Below are positions 1 through 9,536 of a DNA stretch of 64,000 nucleotides, piece after piece (positions within the stretch are counted from its first letter, which is position 1; every line of letters begins with the position of its first letter). Position numbers and translations under genes: made by a program. The notes beneath the pieces are model-generated. The model searched no databases and had not been told where the DNA came from. It saw only the letters and a list, made by a program, of their open reading frames with translations. The DNA is from Porphyridium purpureum. Its lineage: Eukaryota; Rhodophyta; Bangiophyceae; Porphyridiales; Porphyridiaceae. The stretch is taken from assembly GCA_008690995.1 (NCBI GenBank), contig VRMN01000004.1, forward strand, positions 248,001 through 312,000, written 5' to 3'.

Positions 1-201
1 ATGACCGCGCTGAGTGGGAAGAACATCGAGGAAGTCATGGCGGAGGGCAAGTCAAAATTTGGCTCCGTGCCTATGGGCGCTGGTGCGGCGCCCGCGGCTG
101 CTGGAGGAGCCGCGGCCGCTGCGGCCCCGGCTGCGGCTGCCGCGCCGGAACCGGAACCGGAAGAGGAAGAAGAGGAGGCCGACTTTGATCTGTTTGACTA
201 G
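1..201 (+). CDS. RPLP2: 60S acidic ribosomal protein P2, C-terminal part (5' end outside window)
   Basis: This is the end of the acidic stalk protein P2, which binds translation factors at the GTPase centre of the large ribosomal subunit. The visible 66 residues hold the end of the helical dimerisation region (GKNIEEVMAEGKSKFGSVP, close to the P2 consensus GKDIEELIAEG), then an Ala/Pro/Gly hinge, an acidic tract of Glu residues, and the terminal DFDLFD that matches the conserved P-protein tail ending in GLFD. Full P2 proteins are about 110 residues, so about 45 N-terminal residues lie before the window. P2 is preferred to P1 because of the SGK(N/D)IEE segment. The first ATG in the window is unlikely to be the true start. 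Confidence 0.9.
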   Translation: MTALSGKNIEEVMAEGKSKFGSVPMGAGAAPAAAGGAAAAAAPAAAAAPEPEPEEEEEEADFDLFD

Positions 202-795
202 ATTAAATCGCTGGAACCTCGGAGAATAATCGTCGTCTCGCTTTGATTACCTATGACGTACGTCTAGCTGCTGTCCTTTATCCACGGCACGGCAATGCGT
301 CGAAGCCACATCCATGAAACCGGTTGAACCCGGATCAAATGGGACTGGCAGACTCGTTATTCGTCTCCATGCTGCCACTCTCGTTCACCCCAATCCACAC
401 TCAAACGCACACACACACACACACCGGCGCACGCCAGCCCGAAGAGACGCACAGACACAAACGTAGCTCTGTCTCTCTTGAACCACGAGTATGGAACGCC
501 ACGCACAGATCGCGACTCGGCGACGGACGGACGGACAGACAGACAGACAGACTCGACCGAGCGCTGGCTGAGCCGGTCCGCAGCTTACACCACAGTACAC
601 TACCTCTTGAAGAGCACTGTACTTCCTCGAAGATTTTGGAGCGAGGTCGAGGCTGTGCGCGAGGAAGAGGAAGAGACGACGGGGCAGGAGACGGCTGGCA
701 GTCGGTCTGCGACGCGTTGCACGGACCCATCTGCACGTCCCGCGTGAGAGAATTTGCGTGGCAAGGACACAGCGCCGCGAGAGGGCTTCTTGGCG
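202..795. other. Intergenic / 5' leader region with microsatellites
   Basis: About 590 bases between the P2 stop and the first ATG of acetyl-CoA synthetase. It contains a CA run near 408-424 and a GACGGACGGACAGACAGACAG-like tetranucleotide run near 522-550. Antisense frames here are low-complexity shadows of these repeats. It presumably holds the P2 3' end and the acetyl-CoA synthetase promoter. Confidence 0.6.
592..622. promoter_or_regulatory. ACAGTAC / ACTGTAC motif pair upstream of acetyl-CoA synthetase
   Basis: ACAGTAC at 592-598 and ACTGTAC at 616-622 lie about 170-200 bases before the first ATG. ACTGTAC is the reverse complement of GTACAGT, which recurs upstream of several host genes in this window. 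Its function is inferred from recurrence only. Confidence 0.35.
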
Positions 796-3006
796 ATGTT
801 GGCGTGGGTCGTTGTTGCGGCGGGCGCATGCGCGGGTGGGGCAGCAGAAAAGCCAGCCACAAGCGGCAAAAGGGGATTTGGGCACGGCTGGACAGGATTG
901 GCTAGAGGGAGAAGAGTTTTGGGCGTGTCGGGTTCGAAGAGAATGGTAGAGCGCGGCGCATCGGAGCCGTTCAAGTTGAAGTCGGCAGAGGCTGATCATC
1001 TGGTCGAGCATCGGCATGACGATGACATCGTGACCATGCCACTTGAGGGCCTGCACCCGGCGCCGCATCTCCGCGACATGGAACATTACCAGCAGATGTA
1101 CAAGCGGTCGATTGCAGAGCCCGAGCAGTTTTGGGATGACATTGCCCGTACCGGCTTTTACTGGAAGCAAAAATGGGACGCGGTACGAAGCGTCAATTTT
1201 TCGCGCAAGCAAGGTAGAATCGAGAGCAGCTGGTTCATCGGGAGCAAAACAAATATTTGCTTCAATGCATTGGATCGCTGGGTCGAGACTGGCATAGAAG
1301 ATCATGTGGCCTTCCTCTTCGAACCCAACGATCTGAGCGACGACAAGTCACGCAGGGAGTGGACGTACGGGCAAACGTTGGCCGAGGTGAAACGCGTCGC
1401 CAATGTACTCAAGGCAATGGGCGTGAAGAAGGGCGACTGCGTGACTCTGTATATGCCAATGGTCGTCGAATTGCCAGTCTGCATGCTGGCATGCGCACGC
1501 ATTGGCGCCGTCCACTCGGTCGTGTTTGGTGGCTTTTCAGCCGAAGCACTCGCAGGGCGTATTCTAGACGCGGAGAGCAAGGTCGTCATTACCTGCGATG
1601 GTGTGATGCGCGGCAAGAAGCCCATTTTACTGAAGCAGATTGCGGACAAGGCTTGCGAGATTGCACAGAAACGCGGGTTTGCGGTCGCGTCGCAGCTCGT
1701 CCTGCACCGATTGGAGGAGGACAAGTCAACATGCGAAATGCGCGGCGGACGCGACGTTTGGTACGACGAGGCAGTAGCACGTGCAGACACAGAGTGCGAG
1801 GTCGAATGGATGGACGCCGAGGATCCGTTGTTTATTCTCTATACATCTGGCTCGACGGGCTCACCCAAGGGCGTGCTACACACCACCGCCGGCTACATGG
1901 TGTACACGGCAACCACATTCAAGTACTCTTTCGATTACCAACCGCGCGACGTATTCTTTTGTACGGCAGACTGCGGCTGGATTACGGGTCATTCGTATGT
2001 GACGTACGGTCCACTGCTTAATGCGGCTACGCAGGTGGTGTTTGAAGGCGTGCCGACCTACCCAGACGCCGGTCGGCTGTGGGACATTGTGCAGCGGTAC
2101 CGCGTGAACCAGATTTATACAGCGCCGACGGCGATTCGCGCGCTCAAGGCGTACGGTGACAGCTACGTGCAAGCGTATGATCGCAGTTCGCTACGTGTGT
2201 TGGGAACCGTCGGCGAGCCGATCAATCCAGAGGCGTGGCGATGGTACTTTGAGGTGGTGGGCAGCTCGAAATGCGCGGTCGTGGACACCTGGTGGCAGAC
2301 CGAAACGGGCGGACACATGATTGTGTCGTTTGGTGTAAAGGGCATGAAGTTCAAGCCAGGCTCCGCATCGCTGCCTTCGTTTGGCGTGGACCCTGTACTA
2401 CTTGATGAGCAGGGCCAAGAAATTGAAGGCCCTGGTGATGGGTTTCTCATGATCAGGCAAGGCTGGCCTTCGACGATTCGCACGGTGCGCGGCGATCACG
2501 AGCGCATGGAGCAAGTGTACTTTGATCGCTTTGATGGGTATTATCTCACGGGTGACGGCTGTCGCCGTGATGCCGACGGATACTACTGGCTGACGGGCAG
2601 AATAGACGACATTCTGAACGTCAGTGGCCACCGCATCGGTACAGCAGAGGTCGAGTCGGCTCTTGTGCTGCACGAACTGGTCAATGAAGCTGCGGTTGTC
2701 GGCTTTGGACATGATATCAAAGGCGAGGGTATCTACGCGTTTGTGACTTTGAACCAGGGCGCAAAAGCGTCCGAATCGTTGCAGAAGGAGCTTATTGCTT
2801 TGTGTCGCTCGGAAATTGGACCGATTGCCACGCCGGATCGAATCCAGTGGGTGCCGGGTCTTCCAAAAACGAGATCAGGCAAAATTATGCGCCGAATCCT
2901 GCGAAAGATTGCAGAACAAGGCGGAAGCGTCAAAATGGAAGACCTAGGCGACATCACAACTCTTGCAGATCCTTCCGTGGTCGCGCAACTTATCGCATCC
3001 GTCTGA
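796..3006 (+). CDS. ACS: Acetyl-CoA synthetase (AMP-forming)
   Basis: Activates acetate with ATP and CoA to acetyl-CoA through acetyl-AMP, feeding acetate into lipid and central metabolism. The protein shows the ANL-superfamily P-loop motif YTSGSTGSPKG (about residue 300 counted from the Met at 943), WWQTETGG, the hinge region TGDGCRRDADGYYWLTGR, NVSGHRIGTAEVESAL and the C-terminal SGKIMRRILRKIA. The Lys of that last motif is the catalytic Lys that is acetylated in the family. Two starts are possible: ATG 796 gives 736 residues with a hydrophobic, Ala-rich leader that could be an organelle signal, and ATG 943 gives 687 residues, the usual length of a cytosolic enzyme. I keep 796 as the outer limit. 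The frame is uninterrupted, with no intron seen. Family assignment is very secure; location in the cell is not. Confidence 0.95.
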   Translation: MLAWVVVAAGACAGGAAEKPATSGKRGFGHGWTGLARGRRVLGVSGSKRMVERGASEPFKLKSAEADHLVEHRHDDDIVTMPLEGLHPAPHLRDMEHYQQMYKRSIAEPEQFWDDIARTGFYWKQKWDAVRSVNFSRKQGRIESSWFIGSKTNICFNALDRWVETGIEDHVAFLFEPNDLSDDKSRREWTYGQTLAEVKRVANVLKAMGVKKGDCVTLYMPMVVELPVCMLACARIGAVHSVVFGGFSAEALAGRILDAESKVVITCDGVMRGKKPILLKQIADKACEIAQKRGFAVASQLVLHRLEEDKSTCEMRGGRDVWYDEAVARADTECEVEWMDAEDPLFILYTSGSTGSPKGVLHTTAGYMVYTATTFKYSFDYQPRDVFFCTADCGWITGHSYVTYGPLLNAATQVVFEGVPTYPDAGRLWDIVQRYRVNQIYTAPTAIRALKAYGDSYVQAYDRSSLRVLGTVGEPINPEAWRWYFEVVGSSKCAVVDTWWQTETGGHMIVSFGVKGMKFKPGSASLPSFGVDPVLLDEQGQEIEGPGDGFLMIRQGWPSTIRTVRGDHERMEQVYFDRFDGYYLTGDGCRRDADGYYWLTGRIDDILNVSGHRIGTAEVESALVLHELVNEAAVVGFGHDIKGEGIYAFVTLNQGAKASESLQKELIALCRSEIGPIATPDRIQWVPGLPKTRSGKIMRRILRKIAEQGGSVKMEDLGDITTLADPSVVAQLIASV

Positions 3007-3148
3007 AGGAAGAAAACGGCGCCAGCATGGCCTTGAGTGACGGAATAATCTAGCGAATCTAGTCACGTATTCAGCCACAGATAGAGATTTCGTCTTTGAT
3101 TCTTTTATCTTAAGTTTTTTCTTTCTTCATGTCGTCGTTGCTGGTTGT

Positions 3149-4342
3149 TCAGAGGCGCCAATTATTGGATACTTGCTTGTCCCAATCTTCCTCCCACCAT
3201 GTCGTCGACTTGTAGCCCTTGCGCAAGAGGCCCATAAGGGGTGATGAGGTGACGCCAAACTGACCCATATCAACGCCCTCGACTTTCACATTCTTGGTCA
3301 TGATATCGCGCACTTCACCCAAAGGCGGTCGCTCCTGTTGCGTTGCGACTCTTACATAACCTGCTTCCCCTGACGCATTTCCAGCGGCATACGTGTCCAG
3401 CAAGACCTGCCACGGTCCAGGATACACTCGATACAGCGCGCCCGAGTAATTCACCAGGAACGGAGGTTGCGGAATGCTCTTGGAGTATGCGCGCGTCCGC
3501 AGGTAAAACGCCGGCCTGACCTTGCTCAGGAAGCGGAAATGAAGGTCCTTGGACGGAAAGGCCGGCAACCCAAGATCACCACGCGCCACGTCAAGTTTCA
3601 AGTTGAACAAGATGACTGGCATGTCGCGCTCACTGGCTGCCTTGGCCAGCATCTCCACCTCGGGGAGCTCCTGCGCGGACGCTGCAAGCACCACGAACAT
3701 CTTATCGTTGCTGCACACGGCCGGCTCGACCTCCTGCTGCAGCCATATTCTCTCAAAGAAGTTTTGCTTCGAAGCGTTGCTGATTGTGCCCAGCCGCATA
3801 CCTCGCGCCGGGCGGTCAGTCTCCCCAAGCATTTCAACGAATCGGTCCTTTTCGATGGCGTCCGGGAAGGCGATTACCACGTCCTCGTACCCTTCCTCCA
3901 CGAACCGCTTACAAAAGTCGAGCGCAAGCCTAAAGTTAGCATCGGCCACCTCGTACGAGCCCGTGGACGAGGACTCCAACTGATCAGACGGCAGCGGCGG
4001 GAACTCGACCTCCAGCAGGCGCTCACCATCGCTGATGGCCTTGAGCACGGCGTTCTGCGCCATATTGATTGCCTGAAAGAAGGTTGCCGGCGCTGGTGCA
4101 AGCTCCTGTGCGCTACCTGCCGCCTTCTTCTCCGGCACCGACTTGCCAGCCATCATATGAACGCCGCGAGCAGGCGCGACCGATCGAGCCGCCGCGACGG
4201 CTGGCGCGCGCACTCCGCTGCATTTCCCGCGCACATCGCTGCTCCGCCCATTTCCACTGTGCGCAATCAATACCTGCGCCGCTGTCTGGAACCCGAGGCC
4301 GACTGGTGTGACCATCTTCTCATCCATCTGCTCGCCTCTCAT
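3149..4342 (-). CDS. DUF1995 / LPA3-type protein, probably plastid-targeted
   Basis: Convergent with acetyl-CoA synthetase; the two stops are about 140 bases apart. The N-terminal 80 or so residues are rich in Ala, Val, Arg and Ser without acidic clusters, as expected for a plastid transit peptide. The body begins at TFFQAINMAQNAVLKAISDGERLLEVEFPPLP, the typical opening of the DUF1995 family found in cyanobacteria and plastids, and continues with FPDAIEKDRF and the C-terminal GPWQVLLDTY-like block. The plant member LPA3 assists photosystem II assembly; other members are uncharacterised, so the exact role is inferred. In-frame ATGs lie at 4342, 4327 and 4315; any could start a transit peptide, and GTG at 4426 is an unlikely start. 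The Trp-rich end (TTWWEEDWDKQ) is unusual but intact. Confidence 0.75.
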   Translation of the reverse strand: MRGEQMDEKMVTPVGLGFQTAAQVLIAHSGNGRSSDVRGKCSGVRAPAVAAARSVAPARGVHMMAGKSVPEKKAAGSAQELAPAPATFFQAINMAQNAVLKAISDGERLLEVEFPPLPSDQLESSSTGSYEVADANFRLALDFCKRFVEEGYEDVVIAFPDAIEKDRFVEMLGETDRPARGMRLGTISNASKQNFFERIWLQQEVEPAVCSNDKMFVVLAASAQELPEVEMLAKAASERDMPVILFNLKLDVARGDLGLPAFPSKDLHFRFLSKVRPAFYLRTRAYSKSIPQPPFLVNYSGALYRVYPGPWQVLLDTYAAGNASGEAGYVRVATQQERPPLGEVRDIMTKNVKVEGVDMGQFGVTSSPLMGLLRKGYKSTTWWEEDWDKQVSNNWRL

Positions 4343-4432
4343 CTCTCTTCCACCACGCCTGTCCTTCTCTCTCCATCCCCGCGCGTGAAAGGGATCTGCA
4401 CCGCACACGCGCGCGAGATCGAGCACGCGGGT

Positions 4433-4468
4433 GTACAGTGATGTTCAGCTGCACGGCGTAGGTACAGT
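4433..4468. promoter_or_regulatory. Two GTACAGT motifs upstream of the DUF1995 gene
   Basis: GTACAGT occurs at 4433-4439 and 4462-4468, about 90-125 bases before the ATG at 4342. It is the same word found upstream of BZW, ARP4, WDR26 and others. Promoter role is inferred. Confidence 0.35.
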
Positions 4469-4582
4469 TCTAGCCGTTTCGAGCCGTTTCAAACGTTCGA
4501 AAAATTCCGCGCAGCGGATCCGTTACGGAATCCGATCGCCGTGCGAAGCAAGCAGACCGACGTTGGCTGAGTGACTGCAGCG

Positions 4583-4596
4583 CAACAACAACAACA

Positions 4597-4628
<32 letters not shown>

Positions 4629-4636
4629 CAGCAGCA
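4583..4636. repeat. CAA/CAG/TAG trinucleotide microsatellite
   Basis: Runs of CAA, then about nine CAG, then TAG/CAG units. Located between divergent genes, outside any supported coding frame. Confidence 0.9.
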
Positions 4637-5098
4637 CTTCTACGCACAACAAAGGGCAAGAATGACATGGAATGGTAGCGTGGAAAGGCGTAGGTGGTGC
4701 CTTGGATGTGCAGCAAATTGGGTCGTGCCACTTTAAAAACCTGGCTTGCAAGGGCACAACGGATCACATGTGGGAGCCGTGGTAGGTGGTGCGTATGCAG
4801 CAGTCTTTTTTGTCCAGATTGTCTGTCCACAGTGAGCGTGGCGGTTGGTGTTGACCTAGACGGATGTGTTGTGGGTGGATTGCGGCAGATAAGAGCGCAC
4901 TGACGGAGAGCCGGACAAGTCGCGCTGCGTGGTGTGGTGGAGAGTGAGAAGGTTGTTTTGTTGGTTAGAGATAGAGAAAGCATAAGCTTCTGCACACACA
5001 GAGAGGGGAAGGAGCAGCGCTGCACTGCTTCCGTGAACAAAACAGAGAGCCAACCTTGTTCGAATCACGCGTAAGTGGTGGTCCAGTCGCGTCCTATC

Positions 5099-7525
5099 AT
5101 GGCGAGTGGTCAAGGCGCGCCATCGCGCGCGAGAGTGCGGGGCTCGTTGGCTGGAAAGATTGACGAGCTTCAAGGATTGAGCTCTGTTGCGTCGACAAAA
5201 CGCGTGTCGGTACGTGCCGCCGCAGCGTCGGCGGCACTTTCGGCAGGCCATGGTAGCGACTCTGTCGTGGTTTTCATGTGGAAGGGAGAGAAGAAGGCGC
5301 GCGAGGTGTTTTTGGCTGGAAGCTTCAACCAGTGGAAAGACGAGATCCCCATGGTGCAGACGCGCAGCGGTTTGCAGACTGTCTTTGCTGCAGTCCTTGA
5401 GCTTTCAGCCGGCATGTATACTTACCGCTTCAAAGTGGACGGTGAGTGGCGCGTGTCGGAGGACGACGAAGATATTGTGGAAGACACCGACGGGCTTGAC
5501 TCGCATTACCTCGCTGTTGGCGTCTCCGAACAGGAAGTCTACGAACAAGAGCAGGCCATTTTCCGCAACGCAGTCATTGATGCCATACAAGTGCACGCCG
5601 AACAGAACAGAAACGGCGCGCAGGACATGCACCGGTACAAGCAACAGAAGGAGCAGGAGGTCAAAGATATGGAGCGCACGGTCGCTACGTCACGTCACGC
5701 AGCCGTGGCGCAGACCAGTGCAGCGGCCATGGCACCTAAGAAGGGTCTGGTCAGTAAGGTGCTCGATAATTTGCTCTTTGTCGGTGCGCGTCCCACGCCT
5801 GCGGCTGCGGCCTCTCACAAGTCTGGCGTCACCGCATCGGGCCGGGCGGCAGACAGCGAGGACGATGTTTACTGGTCTGGATCCGACGATGGCGATCAAT
5901 ACGACGATTCTGATGACCACGCGGCGGAGAATGTGGCCCCATTGCAGGTTTTTTTCCCCAATGCGGAAGATGGGAAGGTGGACCCAAGTACAATCAAGCC
6001 ACAAACGGGCGCACCACCAACTGCTGCCGGGGCTACGGTAGCAGGGACCGGGCCGTACGAAAAGAGCTCCATGGATATTCCGTACAGCAAGTCCGGCACC
6101 GCGCTGGTGACCAAGACTCCCGCCAAGCAGTTTCTGGTGGCTGAATCGAACGCCATGGACCGGCAAGCCGTCGCGGGTGCCATGTTCAAGCAGGGTAATT
6201 ATGAAGCTGCGCTTGCCATGTACAGCGTAGCTATTCGCATTCGCGAAACAAATGGGCTGCGCATGACGCCCAACAATGCGCTGTGTCACATGGAATTGGG
6301 TGCGACGCTGATTCATTTGGAAGACTATAGCACAGCAGAAAAGCACCTCAAGATTGCGCGCAGCATGTGGAGCAACGGCGGCGTGCGATTTGGAAACGGG
6401 AATATGGAGCAGTATGCGGACATTGTCAGCTTCTTGGCCTGCGCACTGGACCGTCAGAAAAAGCGTTCCGAGGCGGAGTACTACTATCGCAAGGCTTTGC
6501 ATGCGTACGAAAAGGTGCCTGCATCCAAGCGCGAAGAGCGATGCGTCAATCATGAGCTCACCAAGACTAATTTGGAGCAAAACGTGAAAAAGCAGATCCG
6601 CGACGGACAAGAGCCTGGCACCTTCGAGCCCAAAAAGAACCGCGTGGAGCGTACATCGGACATTGTCGAGGCCGTCACGCGACATGCTGATCGTGAGCGC
6701 GCACAACCTTCATCTGCGTCAGCGTCTGCTGTTGCAGCGCTCGGAAAGACCAAACCGCAAGCGGGCTCGGGCACTGGCGCGCTCACGCGCATGAATTCAT
6801 CTGGCAGTGCTGCGCAGGTGCCCAATATGCAGATCCAGTCCGACGAAATGGGCATGTCGGGTCGTTCCAATTTGATGAAAAGTGAGCGCTCGTTTGGTCC
6901 AAACAACTGGAAAGAACTGGCGACAGCTGCGCGCGCTTCGATGCCGCGCAGTCCACCGGCACTCGAGCCGGAAGAAGTTCGCGCGAGTCGTGCCCTGGAC
7001 ACTAAGCATGTGGCGGAGTCTCGCCGATTCGACCAAATGGCACAGGAATGGCACCGTGACGCCAACACCATGGCTCAGAAGAAAGCATTTGACGAGGCCA
7101 ACGACCTCTACACGCTGGCCGTGTATGCGCGCAAGAAGAAGGCCGAGTTCTGGTACACACAGGAAAGCGCTGCCTTGCTGCTCGACTATGCAAACTGCCT
7201 GGTGGGCATGCAGCGCTATGCGGATGCCGAGAGGACCGTCGTGATGGCGATTGCTGTGGTAGAGAAAACCAAGCTCGAGCCAGTAAAGTATGGCATGGTT
7301 TGGCTCACCATGGCGCGCATATCCGGCGCCAAACGTGACTGCGAGAAGGCGCAGAAGCAGTACATGAAAGCCATCGAGGTGTACAAGAAAGAGCAGTACA
7401 AAGGCCCAGAGCTTGCGCAGGCGCTGAGTGGGTACATTTCTGTGAAAAAGATGATTGAGCAAGACGCGTCCGCTGCCAACGCCTCCAACAGTGCCGGATC
7501 CCCTGCCGCACTCACGAGCCGTTAG
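5099..7525 (+). CDS. CBM48 (AMPK-type glycogen-binding) plus TPR-repeat protein
   Basis: An 808-residue protein. ATG 5099 is chosen over an upstream in-frame GTG. Residues about 55-145 form a CBM48/AMPK-beta-like carbohydrate-binding module: VFMWKG, VFLAGSFNQWKDEIPM, then YTYRFKVDGEWRVSEDDE, with the conserved Trp and the Lys-Val-Asp-Gly strand. A linker rich in Ala, Ser and Asp follows. Helical repeats of TPR type start near residue 365 (AGAMFKQGNYEAALAMYSVAI) and again near 655 (FDEANDLYTLAVYARKK). Red algae store floridean starch outside the plastid, so a role as an adaptor that brings enzymes to starch is a reasonable inference. The domain combination rather than any catalytic residue is the evidence; no enzyme domain is visible. 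Confidence 0.75.
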   Translation: MASGQGAPSRARVRGSLAGKIDELQGLSSVASTKRVSVRAAAASAALSAGHGSDSVVVFMWKGEKKAREVFLAGSFNQWKDEIPMVQTRSGLQTVFAAVLELSAGMYTYRFKVDGEWRVSEDDEDIVEDTDGLDSHYLAVGVSEQEVYEQEQAIFRNAVIDAIQVHAEQNRNGAQDMHRYKQQKEQEVKDMERTVATSRHAAVAQTSAAAMAPKKGLVSKVLDNLLFVGARPTPAAAASHKSGVTASGRAADSEDDVYWSGSDDGDQYDDSDDHAAENVAPLQVFFPNAEDGKVDPSTIKPQTGAPPTAAGATVAGTGPYEKSSMDIPYSKSGTALVTKTPAKQFLVAESNAMDRQAVAGAMFKQGNYEAALAMYSVAIRIRETNGLRMTPNNALCHMELGATLIHLEDYSTAEKHLKIARSMWSNGGVRFGNGNMEQYADIVSFLACALDRQKKRSEAEYYYRKALHAYEKVPASKREERCVNHELTKTNLEQNVKKQIRDGQEPGTFEPKKNRVERTSDIVEAVTRHADRERAQPSSASASAVAALGKTKPQAGSGTGALTRMNSSGSAAQVPNMQIQSDEMGMSGRSNLMKSERSFGPNNWKELATAARASMPRSPPALEPEEVRASRALDTKHVAESRRFDQMAQEWHRDANTMAQKKAFDEANDLYTLAVYARKKKAEFWYTQESAALLLDYANCLVGMQRYADAERTVVMAIAVVEKTKLEPVKYGMVWLTMARISGAKRDCEKAQKQYMKAIEVYKKEQYKGPELAQALSGYISVKKMIEQDASAANASNSAGSPAALTSR

Positions 7526-7808
7526 GGCGAGTCGGTGATCTTTTCGTTAATTTATAGTGACAAAGGACCAACACGCAAGGAGCCGGTTTCGAGACCTTGC
7601 TGTGTGGCGCGTGTGAGTGGCCCTGAATCAAAGCAGGCTTCAAATAGAGAGAAAAGTTTGTGGAAAGTAGACATCGACAGAGGGAAAGTCCATCTTTCCT
7701 GTTCCCCTCGCAAAAAAAGGCAACTATGCAAGATGACTCTGTGTACTGTCCAGCAACCGCGTTCTGCGCTACCACTTTCTCTTATTTATCTAAAAGGGTC
7801 CCACGAGC

Positions 7809-9305
7809 CTACGCCGTTGCTTCAGCGGCTGCCGCTGCAGACGATGAGCTCGCAGCCGCCGAGTCCGAAGCCGGTGCCGCGGATGCCGACATCACAAGCG
7901 CGGCCTCTTCGGCGGTCATTTCTTCTGCGGTTTCGAGCCACTCGATGAATGGCTGCATTTGCTCGCGGATGATATTACTGCTCGCGGCGGAACCCTTGAC
8001 GAGCGTTGTGCCTCGTCGGTGCCAACGCAGTATAGTGTCCTCGCTGAAGACGTCCTTCATGTACAGTACGTATGCAATGTCACGGAATACTCCGGCTTTT
8101 AGCAGCTCCATATCGTTAGACACAAAGTGCTGGATCTGGACCATGAGAACCATCTCGTCCTTGCCATTCTTGCATGCCGTGTACAGCGTACGGTGGTGCT
8201 GCGTAAGCGCAGCAAGCAGTGCGACCCGGTTCTGCTGTACCTTGCGGTCCATGTCGACCGTATCGAGCAGGCCGTTCCACACGGCCACCACGCGATCGAC
8301 CTGCGACACCTTGCTCTCCTCGCACTTGGCGTCCACAAACGCCACAATCTCAGCCGGCGAAAGGCCCTCATTAATGCGCTCCGTGACACCGTTACGCACT
8401 TCGGTCACCTTCAGCTGGTGCAGCCGCTTCTCATTCTCCTGCACGAGTTGATCGAGGCCCAGCCGGTGAAAGTACGCGGACAGTTCTTCTGGCGAGCGGA
8501 TCTTAGACGGTAGTAACCCGACCATAAACTCCATGTCGAGCCCCGCAACGCGCAGCAAGTTATTCAGCTTCTCGACGTTCCCGTCATTCTCGCTCATGTA
8601 CGTCTTGATCACGGCGCTGACGTGGTCGAGCGCAAAGTGTCCCTCGACGTTTGCATCCGACTGGATTTCACGGAGAACCGAGGGCGTAAGCATGCTCTTC
8701 GCCATCATAAGTCCCACGACGCTGCCAAAGTTCAAGCGGTTTCGCTCCGAGTAGGAGGAGAGAAACAGCTGCAGTTTCTGGACGACCGCATCGTAGCGCG
8801 CGCGCAGAAACGGCTTCCTGCGCATCATCTGCGCGAGCAGCTCGACGACTTGTGCGACCTGTTCACTGGAAGCGGCCTCAAAGACGCACATTTGGAATGG
8901 CACGCCGCGCAACGAGCCGCCGGGCTCCACGATATTGCCCGCGAGCATGCACTCGGCAAAAACCTCTCCGTAGCGGCTGTAATCAAAAGTCTCCTTATCG
9001 AGCATTGTGACGGCGCGCTTAATGTCTGAGAGCTGCTCGATCTCATCCAGCACCTCGCCAAGCGCGTCCCGAAACGCCTCCGGGTCATGCTTGGTTGTGA
9101 TATTCCGCTTGCGCGTCTTAATGTTCGGCGCGCCACCCAACGTCGGCTTCTGCTCCTTCGCCGCCGACGGCGCCGCCTTTGCCACAACTCCCACCACGCC
9201 TACCCCTCCAGGCCCTGGCGCTCCCGGCACTCCTGGCGCTCCCGGCGCTCCCGGCACGCCCGGCGCCCCCGGCGCTCCAGGCACTCCCGCATACCCGCTC
9301 GACAT
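7809..9305 (-). CDS. BZW: BZW / eIF5-mimic protein (W2 domain)
   Basis: 498 residues, start ATG 9305. After a Gly-Ala-Pro leader the sequence QKPTLGGAPNIKTRKRN matches the characteristic opening of BZW1/BZW2 (5MP) proteins. Next come helical MIF4G-like repeats (FDYSRYGEVFAECMLAGNIVEPGGS) and a C-terminal W2 domain with acidic and aromatic boxes near residues 330-480. Family members compete with eIF5 for eIF2 and eIF3 and tune start-codon choice. The leader is odd: about 28 residues of GVPGAPGAP repeats, encoded by a nearly perfect 9-base tandem tract at about 9205-9290, not present in animal homologues I know. It converges with the CBM48-TPR gene and was divergent from ARP4 before the 19.6-kb insertion. 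Confidence 0.88.
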   Translation of the reverse strand: MSSGYAGVPGAPGAPGVPGAPGAPGVPGAPGPGGVGVVGVVAKAAPSAAKEQKPTLGGAPNIKTRKRNITTKHDPEAFRDALGEVLDEIEQLSDIKRAVTMLDKETFDYSRYGEVFAECMLAGNIVEPGGSLRGVPFQMCVFEAASSEQVAQVVELLAQMMRRKPFLRARYDAVVQKLQLFLSSYSERNRLNFGSVVGLMMAKSMLTPSVLREIQSDANVEGHFALDHVSAVIKTYMSENDGNVEKLNNLLRVAGLDMEFMVGLLPSKIRSPEELSAYFHRLGLDQLVQENEKRLHQLKVTEVRNGVTERINEGLSPAEIVAFVDAKCEESKVSQVDRVVAVWNGLLDTVDMDRKVQQNRVALLAALTQHHRTLYTACKNGKDEMVLMVQIQHFVSNDMELLKAGVFRDIAYVLYMKDVFSEDTILRWHRRGTTLVKGSAASSNIIREQMQPFIEWLETAEEMTAEEAALVMSASAAPASDSAAASSSSAAAAAEATA

Positions 9306-9461
9306 CCTTTCCCTTCACCCACCTACCCACCCTCTCACCCTCCCTCCCTCCCCTCTCCCTCTCTCGCTCTCCCCCTCTCACCCTTCGCGCCGTCCACTTG
9401 TTTGGCCGCCACGCCCAGAAATGCGGCATTACTATGTAATGAGAAAGTCGCCACAGTAGAG

Positions 9462-9476
9462 GTACAGTGCTGTACT
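9462..9476. promoter_or_regulatory. GTACAGT near-palindrome upstream of BZW
   Basis: GTACAGTGCTGTACT lies about 157 bases before the BZW start. It remains between the gene and the left end of the Tc1 insertion, so the insertion left it in place. Confidence 0.4.
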
Positions 9477-9536
9477 CCTTCGCACATGACAGATGACAGT
9501 GTGATGCATTACATCATAAACTGTACATTTAGTGTA

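Larger units (their letters stand above)
4343..5098. other. Divergent intergenic region between DUF1995 gene and CBM48-TPR gene
   Basis: About 750 bases holding both promoters. A trinucleotide tract lies at about 4583-4636 and the GTACAGT pair near its left side. No conserved coding sequence was recognised; several short frames exist only because of the CAG/CTG run. Confidence 0.6.

Noticed and set aside
385-1305. Long minus-strand frame overlapping the acetyl-CoA synthetase start
   Set aside because: Low-complexity Cys/Val/Arg-rich product caused by the CA and GACG repeats on the other strand, and antisense to a clear enzyme gene.
3467-4441. 324-residue plus-strand frame
   Set aside because: Antisense to the DUF1995 gene, which has transit-like leader and family motifs; the antisense product has none.
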